Assembly (NCBI RefSeq): GCF_001039355.2
Contig: NW_019773607.1
Location: 1,220 to 34,145 of the forward strand
Length of the DNA: 32,926 bases
Origin: Lingula anatina
Taxonomy: Eukaryota > Brachiopoda > Lingulata > Lingulida > Lingulidae
Direction of reading: 5' to 3'
Part shown: piece by piece, positions 27,030-32,926 of the stretch
Position numbering within the stretch: the stretch's first letter is position 1
Layout of the letters: every line of letters starts with the position of its first letter
The notes under the pieces: generated by a model
What the model saw: only the letters and a program-made list of their open reading frames with translations
The model's database searches: none
What the model was told of the DNA's origin: nothing
Position numbers and translations under genes: made by a program

Positions 27030-27502
27030 AGGGATAATAACTCTTCGTTTTGGCCAAAAAATGAATTTTCCGGGAGTAAACAACAATTTTCCCATACTTA
27101 CCAATGCTTAATGAATCCATTTTTACATTCAAAGTTAGTCCCTAGTTTAAAAAAAAAGGTTGGCTTTTTTGTTATAATCTCTTAAGAGATTTTAACAGAG
27201 TATAGCCATCAATGGAGGTCATATGGTCTAAAGACAAGCTCAGATATCAAAATAATAGCTGTAACTGCCGTTTTTTGTAGTTCAACAGAATATATTATAT
27301 TTTTATGAGTTGTTCACAATATTTTTATTGTGAAATATAGATTTCGTACGAAGAGTTTTTATCCCTTTAAGTATACCACTTGGTGTGTTTAGAACAAAAG
27401 GGATGCTTGACATCTAATTTGATTGATGTCTCTCGTTGAAACCCTGACAAGAATGCGAAAAACAATTACAGATACATTCAAGATTAGTTTCTACGAATGA
27501 TA
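27030..27502 (+). mobile_element. TTAA MITE with attached outer segment
   Basis: The MITE proper is 27030-27366 (337 bases), flanked by TTAA at 27026-27029 and 27367-27370, with ends AGGGATAATAACTCTTCGT and its near-perfect inverse. The following ~130 bases (27375-27502) match the outer piece of the gene B intron 13 element in reverse orientation. Confidence 0.75.
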
Positions 27503-28349
27503 TCTGTATTGTGGAAAAGCAATATCTAATATTGAATTGACTTCTACCATAACGATTTCGACACGCGTGTGAAATGAATAATTATTTCTGGACCCCATTT
27601 GCGTCATTTATGCTTTATGAAAAACGTGCTAACATCATCGAAATGATAGCAGTACTGTTAATTGTAATATTAGTACTACATAATCTGCTGCGCGCCTTCA
27701 TACATCTCACACTCCACCCAGGCTCTTTTCAGCGACAGTGCTGATTATATCTTATTTTATTACCTGCAACAAACAATCGATCATAAGCGCCTCATCGGAA
27801 TACTGATACGGATGTTGCAGACTGCGATATACTTATTCCTTTTACGAAATAGAAAAAAAAAAAAAAACGTCTGAATCCACCGACGAAGAAAGAGTTATTA
27901 AGCCAAAGCAAAACAAAGCCGAAACTAAAGCAGAAGCTTAATCTCGGATTCGTTTGTTCGACGATAATAGTGATTATACATAATAACCATAATCTTTGAT
28001 TATCTCAAATAATGATTTTAATATTCCGATGATTACCAATATTTGTGCTTTATTACAGCAAGGGCTCAATTCAAGCTATCCGATCACGTGACACCCATAT
28101 GCTTACAAGGTTAAGGCACTTAGTGTATAAACTGCATTTCCCAAATGACAGGGCAATCGGTGACTTTATCATCTGACTAACTGCCAATCAGAATTGACCG
28201 GGCAATCTTTTGTCCACGGAAACAAAAGCAGCACGTTTTTCTACCAGAGCTACCGCTTTAATTGACATTCTTAGACATATTCCCGGACAGCGCTTCTGCG
28301 TCAAGTGTGCTTGGCTGTTCTGTCTCTGCATGATTAGATGCGGGCAGTG

Positions 28350-28357
28350 TATAAGAT
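28350..28357 (+). promoter_or_regulatory. Candidate TATA box of gene C
   Basis: TATAAGAT lies 59 bases before the gene C ATG and 32 bases before a candidate TCAGT initiator (A at 28382). Spacing fits a TATA/Inr core promoter. Sequence match only. Confidence 0.45.
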
Positions 28358-28379
28358 AATTTTGCAGACAGGCATCTCA

Positions 28380-28384
28380 TCAGT
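28380..28384 (+). promoter_or_regulatory. Candidate initiator (TCAGT) of gene C
   Basis: TCAGT with the A at 28382 as the possible first base. This would leave a 27-base 5' UTR containing one upstream ATG at 28396. Confidence 0.4.
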
Positions 28385-28395
28385 ACGTTATCTCA

Positions 28396-28425
28396 ATGCG
28401 TTTCTGTGATGTTGCCAGCAGGTAA
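28396..28425 (+). other. Nine-codon upstream ORF overlapping the gene C start
   Basis: ATG at 28396 in a weak context (T at -3), ending at TAA 28423-28425, in a different frame and overlapping the main ATG at 28409, which has G at -3. It matters only if the transcript starts upstream of it. Confidence 0.4.
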
Positions 28426-29017
28426 AGCAATCGCCATTGGCGTCGTCTTGTGTTCGCTGTGTATAATCGGGTCGTTGTCTTTAAACAATACAAGCGTAAC
28501 GCCAAGAACATTTCCAACGTCCGCAGATAGGACTGAAACCATTGCTAGCGTCACAGATGAAGATGTTATGCCTACAGCCAACGTTTCAACGCCAGATCTC
28601 AACGGTTCCTTCGATGATCCTGACAATGTAACATCCAGTACCCAGAGGATGAGGGGTGCACGTGTAAACCTCCAAAATCTAGGACAGACGACGGAGGTGA
28701 CTTCGGCTTCAACTTCTCTGGTGGAGATAACATCAAGTCGAATCAAGGCAAACACCTCGCCAAACAGCAGTCCGATGTCGGGCACACTTTCACCTATGGC
28801 ACCAACAAGGAAGACGAAAACCTTCGAGGAAAATAGTACTCGAGCACCCGTTAAGATGCGAAACATTACCTTGGCCATCTTTTCGGAGATCGATGTGGTA
28901 GAAGGCTATAATAGCGCTGGGATCAACCCCGCTCTTGAGCTGGCCATTTACGACGTCAATCAGAATGACTCCGTGCTGCCAGGGTTCTATGTGGACTATG
29001 TGCTAATGGACACCAAG
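28409..29017 (+). CDS. Gene C exon 1
   Basis: 203 codons: leader, stalk with sequons (NTS, NVS, NGS, NVT, NSS, NST, NIT), then EGYNSAGINPALELAIYDVN and VLMDTK. Donor gtttgg. Confidence 0.9.
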
Positions 29018-29177
29018 GTTTGGTTCCCTTATTTTTTTTTATTTCCTTTAATATTCAATATGCGTGATATTGAAATGGTGACGTGGTTTTCCCGATGAGC
29101 AAGTTGAGCTTCATTTTTGGTTCTTATGGTTTCTTTTTCTAATGTAGTTTCAAAGTTGCACAGTTGGTTGCATCACA

Positions 29178-29216
<39 letters not shown>

Positions 29217-32200
29217 ATACATACTCAAAAACTATTGATATATCATTCATTATTGTATCATATCAATGGTTTTCTGGTCTCGCCTTTTGAGATGGCTTCT
29301 TTCCTGTTTCAGTGTAACGAAGGCGTGGCCGCTGCAGCCCTAGCAAAGATGCTCCAACAACCGCCACAGAAGATCATGGTGATCGGAGGAGGCTGCAGTG
29401 TTTCCACCCAGGCCACTGCACAAACATCGCCATTTTTCAATCTTGTTCAAGTAAGTGTACTAATAGGGACGTTGTACGGGATTATGTTTATACCACGAAA
29501 AAAATGCAATTGGAGATTTATCAATGAAAATTTTGTAGTGTTGAAGGGTTTCTGTACCGTTGAGGTAAATGTACGAATTTTAACACGTTGACGAAGTCGG
29601 GATATGATTTTTTGTGTTCTAAGTTTCTAATTTGTGGGACACTCTAGTTATTGAGGTTGAGCCTCGTGAATTTCACTCGTAACAGCACGTGCAAATTTGA
29701 ATTTAAGAGCTGTAAAATAAGGCTATCGTCAAAATTATTTCAATGGCGGTTATGGAAGATCATACTAAATTAATTGAGGGATAACTATTGAATTTTCCTG
29801 GAAAGTTAATTTTTGGCTATATTTTAATGGTCATATACACACATATTTAGTGGCTGGACTTAATAAGACTGTTATTCTTGTCCACATGCACAATGAGAGC
29901 AAGAGATAAGTGCACGCACTCTTACGAATTTTATGTGAGTTCTGAATATTTTCTAAAAGAAAATTTGTGAAGAAGATGAGAAAAGAGAAAAAAACAAACG
30001 AAGAAAGTAGGCTTGATCTACTGTTATTATTTCAGAGTGGCTGGATTACAAAATGTGATGTTGCGTGCCGCTATAGGTAGTATTTGAATATTGTTGTTAA
30101 ATCTATTGGAATACCGCTAGGAATCACGCAAAGTCGAATGGGAAATGTCTGTCTGTCTGTGTTTTGGTTGAACTTGTAATTGATCGGAACCTAGTTAATT
30201 CAAAACTATTCAGTACAGGACCATCTGGATTTAAGTTATCGGAGGTCAGAGACATGCGAATACGTATCCTTTACCTCCGTACAGATTTTTCAATCAGATT
30301 CTAGCTGTTTACTGTTAGTTAGCTCTGTTGATTTGACTGAGTCTCTAATCGAATTACTCCCGCGTGGTGTAAAATAGTTCGCTTTGTTGAATGTATTGTC
30401 AATCCGAATGACCCATAAGACAGAATTGAGAAGAACGCATGAGATATTTGACTCACATGTGACGTGCGCAGAAGGAAAAACAATTTCCTGAATAAAGATA
30501 TCGGAGAAAAAACAGGGGCGGATTGAGGCCGTCTTCTGGGTCTTCCGGAAGACGGTCAGATTTTCAAGTTTACATTGACGGGTATCTATTTTTTTTCTGT
30601 CGGAAGACGGTCAAAAATAGAGGATGGATCAACAAATATAATTTGGAAGACTGTCAGAAAATAGCCCTGGATCCGCCCCTGAAAAAGGAAGGCAACGACA
30701 TAAAAGTACAATGTTGCCTCACATGTTCTAATTCCGTTCATACCATATGTTTTTTCTTTTCTTTTTCTTTCTTTTTTTTTTTTGGCGACATGAATTTAAC
30801 ACCAATCATTAATTATTCCAGATATCATACGCCGCAGCGCGAATCAAACTATCAAGAAGAGACATCTATCGGACGTTTTGGAGAAACATACCAACAATGT
30901 TGTCGCACTTCATAGGATATAAATTCATCATAAACTATTTTAAGTGGAAACGGGTGGCCACCATTGGGTACAAATGTGAAGAGGTGTGAAAAAATACGAT
31001 TTTTGTAAAAAAAAAAAAACATGGTGTTAAATTAATTTCTTTGTCTTGTAAAATGGCCTTTGATAATAATGTAAAATGTCGTTTGATAGCTAAGAATTTA
31101 TCCTTTAGCAATTATGAAGGTCTATCACTGATTTGAATACGCTATATCAATTTTATATCAATTAAATTCTTCTTCGTCGTCCATTTGTTATTTTAACATA
31201 AATGTAGTATCTAAGAATTTTGAAAAAAAAAAACAACAACTTCAAATCACGTTTTTAATAAATTATAATTTAAAACATTTCTTACCCACTTTTCAGGGCC
31301 TGATAACTCTTCACGAGCTTTTTAAACGCAGCGGCATAGAGAACATTGCCTACCACACCATTGACGAGGGCGGCGAACTCTCTGACGTACAGATGCAGGA
31401 TTTGAAGGCAAGCTGTAGCAAACATACATACAAACACACTAACAAACATACCTTGGACCCAACATCTTCTTTCCTAGCACACACACACACACACACACAC
31501 ACCTCTACCTCCTTCTCCCCTTTCATAACTAACCCAAGTTTCACAGTTGTCTTTTCCATATTCTCATTTTGATACATACTGCTGAGAAGTGCCTCATTGA
31601 CAGTAAAGCAGGAATTTTATTAATGTCATTCTGTTTTCACCCAAGTTTCACTGACGTCACGGACAAGTTCTTCATTTTCACGTCTTACGGCAACCACTGA
31701 GAAACGCCCCATTGATAGTGAAGTAGAAATCTTATTAATATGGAGATGGGAATTTGAAAAACAGAGAAGATTCTACGTGTTAGATGAGCAAAAATGTTCA
31801 TTTGCTTGGTAGTTGGATTATAAATGAAGCTTACGGTAAACAGATCTCACATATCAGTCTGATGAAGGCCTACACCCAGGTTGGCCGTAAGCTAACAGTA
31901 TAAAAGATTTTCGGCTCGTGTTTGATAATTTTCATTTATGTTCCACGTGTTAGTTTTCAACCTAAGACTGCCTTTAAGCACAACGCCCCTGCTTGATATT
32001 TTCGCCCCAGTTTCATAGACGTACGTACGTCACGAGCAGGTTCTTCATTTTCACATCTTCACATAAATGTCTTCGAAGTACCTCCACGATAGTGAAATGG
32101 GAATCTTATTGATTCGGAGCTTTGAAAATGAAGAAGCTGTTTTACCTTGAGCAGTTTCTTCAGTTTTAACTTCTAGATAGTGTGATAATTATGACGTAAA

Positions 32201-32560
32201 GGGATGTGCGTGTAAGTGATTTGATGAACTTGCTGTCAGTTTCTCACATCAACATAAAGTAATGAATATTATGAACATTGTTTCAAGAACGAAGGTTCTT
32301 TTATCAATAGCTGTCCTTAATATACTTGTATAGCAAGAGATAAGATTTACCCACTCCAATATTACATCAACGTGCATATCTGTTAGGTTTCCACGGGGAG
32401 AAATACAAAGCAAAAGAAACTGTTCAGCGTGTCATTTCACATTTGTTTCAGAATCCGCTACAAACTATTCACCGATTTTTTTTTTCAATTGCAGAACCGT
32501 GACGCACGTATCATAATATTTGATGGATATGAGCAGACATTGCGCAAAATCATGTGTAAG
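28409..32560 (+). CDS. Gene C: GABA-B-type class C GPCR, 5' part (exons 1-5)
   Basis: Exons 28409-29017, 29313-29450, 30822-30983, 31297-31407 and 32495-32560 keep one frame and have the same lengths as gene B exons 2-5; exon 1 is 14 codons longer. The product starts with the signal peptide MLPAGKAIAIGVVLCSLCII and a sequon-rich Ser/Thr stalk, then the first half of a Venus-flytrap domain (ITLAIFSEIDVVEGY). Compared with gene B, the pocket Trp is Tyr (EGY) and SYGSS is SYAAA, while GGGCSVST and DGYE are kept. The start is ATG 28409; the GTG just before it is not needed. The rest lies beyond the window. A receptor of the same family is certain, but GABA binding is doubtful. Confidence 0.9.
29177..29219. 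repeat. (AAAT)n microsatellite in gene C intron 1
   Basis: About ten tetranucleotide units. Confidence 0.9.
29313..29450 (+). CDS. Gene C exon 2
   Basis: 46 codons. CNEGVAAAALAKMLQQPPQK then [12 protein letters not shown]. The pocket Ser after GGGC is kept. Donor gtaagt. Confidence 0.9.
29451..30821. other. Gene C intron 2
   Basis: 1.4 kb. Holds a hAT-like element at 30513-30681 and a pyrimidine-rich tract before the acceptor. Nothing else recognised. Confidence 0.6.
30513..30681. mobile_element. hAT-like non-autonomous element, copy 2
   Basis: 169 bases, starting CAGGGGCGGATTGAGG and ending CCCTGGATCCGCCCCTG; ends are inverted repeats. The interior has inverted pairs of GGAAGACGGTC. Flanks are A-rich, so the target duplication cannot be read. 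Confidence 0.65.
30822..30983 (+). CDS. Gene C exon 3
   Basis: 54 codons. [20 protein letters not shown] then RNIPT and [15 protein letters not shown]. The two Ser of the gene B pocket loop are Ala. Confidence 0.9.
31297..31407 (+). CDS. Gene C exon 4, followed by a GC donor
   Basis: 37 codons. GLITLHELFKRSGIENIAYH ... VQMQDLK. The donor reads AAG|gcaagc; gene B has GT at this intron. Confidence 0.88.
31478..31502. repeat. (CA)n microsatellite
   Basis: CA run in gene C intron 4. Confidence 0.9.
31562..32135 (+). repeat. Three diverged repeat units in gene C intron 4
   Basis: Blocks at about 31562-31635 (partial), 31636-31765 and 31998-32135 share CCCA(G)TTTCA, GACGT...CACG, GTTCTTCATTTTCAC, a short spacer, GATAGTGAA and TCTTATT. 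The last two are separated by about 230 unrelated bases. Confidence 0.6.
31859..31898 (+). other. Degenerate hammerhead-like motif
   Basis: CTGATGA, a GGCC/GGCC stem with a long loop, then GTAA where GAAA is needed. An alternative hairpin AGCTTACGG/CCGTAAGCT spans 31837-31893. Catalysis is unlikely. Confidence 0.3.
32495..32560 (+). CDS. Gene C exon 5
   Basis: 22 codons: [20 protein letters not shown] then CK, nearly equal to gene B exon 5. Pocket Tyr kept. Donor gtaagt; the next exon is outside the window. Confidence 0.9.
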
Positions 32561-32697
32561 GTAAGTTTCTTGTTCCCCACATGCTCTATGGCATCGCCGT
32601 AACACCATTCACTCTGGCACTTACTCCCGTAAAAAAACAAGTTGTCGTTCATCTTAAATAAACTGATCACAGCTGTGATTATAAATTTACATGGTGT

Positions 32698-32842
32698 GAC
32701 AGGAATGGTAGTCCTAGGAATGGAAGTCCAGGATCCCATATGATTTGTACAGGTTAGGGTTAGTCGTAGTATTGGACGAATGTCCCCTGTACAAAGTAAT
32801 AATGGGAAATGGACTACGGTTCCTAGCGGACAATATCTGCCA
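32698..32842 (-). mobile_element. GACAGGAAT-end element, copy 2 (inverted)
   Basis: Reverse-complement match to 26846-27003, with GACAGGAATGGTAGTCCTAG at its left end. The right terminus is degraded after TTCCTAGCGGA. It lies in gene C intron 5. Confidence 0.65.
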
Positions 32843-32863
32843 CACCTGCCATATCGGTCTACC

Positions 32864-32926
32864 CAGGGGCGGATCTAGGATTATTTGAAGGGGGTTGGGT
32901 TCGGGGCCCTTCGGTGAACCCCAAAA
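32864..32926. mobile_element. hAT-like element, copy 3, cut by the window end
   Basis: Begins CAGGGGCGGATCTAGG and continues GATTATTTGAAGGGGG, very like 24276-24310. The other end lies outside. Confidence 0.55.

Larger units (their letters stand above)
22100..28340. other. Spacer between genes B and C
   Basis: 6 kb with no ORF resembling a known protein. It contains the end of the segmental duplication, a local ~120-base repeat (22672 and 24926), microsatellites near 23624-23804 and 25761-25788, a hAT-like element (24276-24524), diverged tandem units (25080-25326), two TTAA MITEs and a GACAGG-end element (26347-27502). Confidence 0.6.
31408..32494. other. Gene C intron 4
   Basis: 1.1 kb. 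It holds a CA microsatellite, three related blocks (31562-32135) and a hammerhead-like but core-mutated motif at 31859-31898. Confidence 0.6.

Noticed and set aside
28406-28408. GTG as the start of gene C
   Set aside because: An ATG follows directly in frame at 28409, and nuclear animal genes rarely start at GTG.
28393-28878. 161-codon frame antisense to gene C exon 1
   Set aside because: Same shadow effect as over gene B exon 1; the + strand has signal peptide, splice site and homology.
31350-31577. 75-codon - strand frame in gene C intron 4
   Set aside because: Cys-Val run is the CA microsatellite; it overlaps exon 4 antisense.

Overview
This is animal genomic DNA: AT-rich, rich in introns with GT/AG (twice GC/AG) splice sites, simple-sequence repeats, short inverted-repeat transposons and one 176-base assembly gap. 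Together with the receptor family present, this suggests an aquatic invertebrate. The species cannot be named from the sequence.

The window is dominated by a head-to-tail array of three class C GPCR genes of the metabotropic GABA (GABA-B) receptor type, all on the + strand. Gene A (1172-4462) shows only its last six exons (TM2 to the C-terminus); its 5' part lies before the window. Gene B (7927-21725) is complete: 17 exons encode a 987-residue receptor with a signal peptide, a Ser/Thr- and sequon-rich N-terminal stalk, a Venus-flytrap ligand-binding domain, no cysteine-rich domain, seven membrane helices and a 152-residue cytoplasmic tail ending in a PDZ-type motif. Gene C (28409-32560) shows only its first five exons, and the rest runs off the window. 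Exon lengths and intron phases agree wherever the copies overlap, so the array arose by duplication of whole genes.

The 3' half of gene A and the 3' half of gene B are a recent segmental duplication (about 188-5290 against 17010-22630). The block includes UTRs, polyadenylation signals and an antisense THAP zinc-finger ORF in the intron before the TM2 exon. Gene B keeps six of the seven residues that contact GABA in mammalian GABBR1. Gene C has changed two of the four such positions in its visible exons that gene B retains, toward a GABBR2-like, non-binding state.

The remaining DNA holds: a decayed LINE 3' end in gene B intron 1, a hammerhead-ribozyme-like motif in the same intron, a TTAA-flanked MITE family (one copy has a paralogous empty site in gene A), hAT-like elements with CAGGGGCGG ends, two other small inverted-repeat families, diverged tandem repeats and microsatellites. 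The spacers 5300-7900 and 22650-28340 contain no convincing gene.
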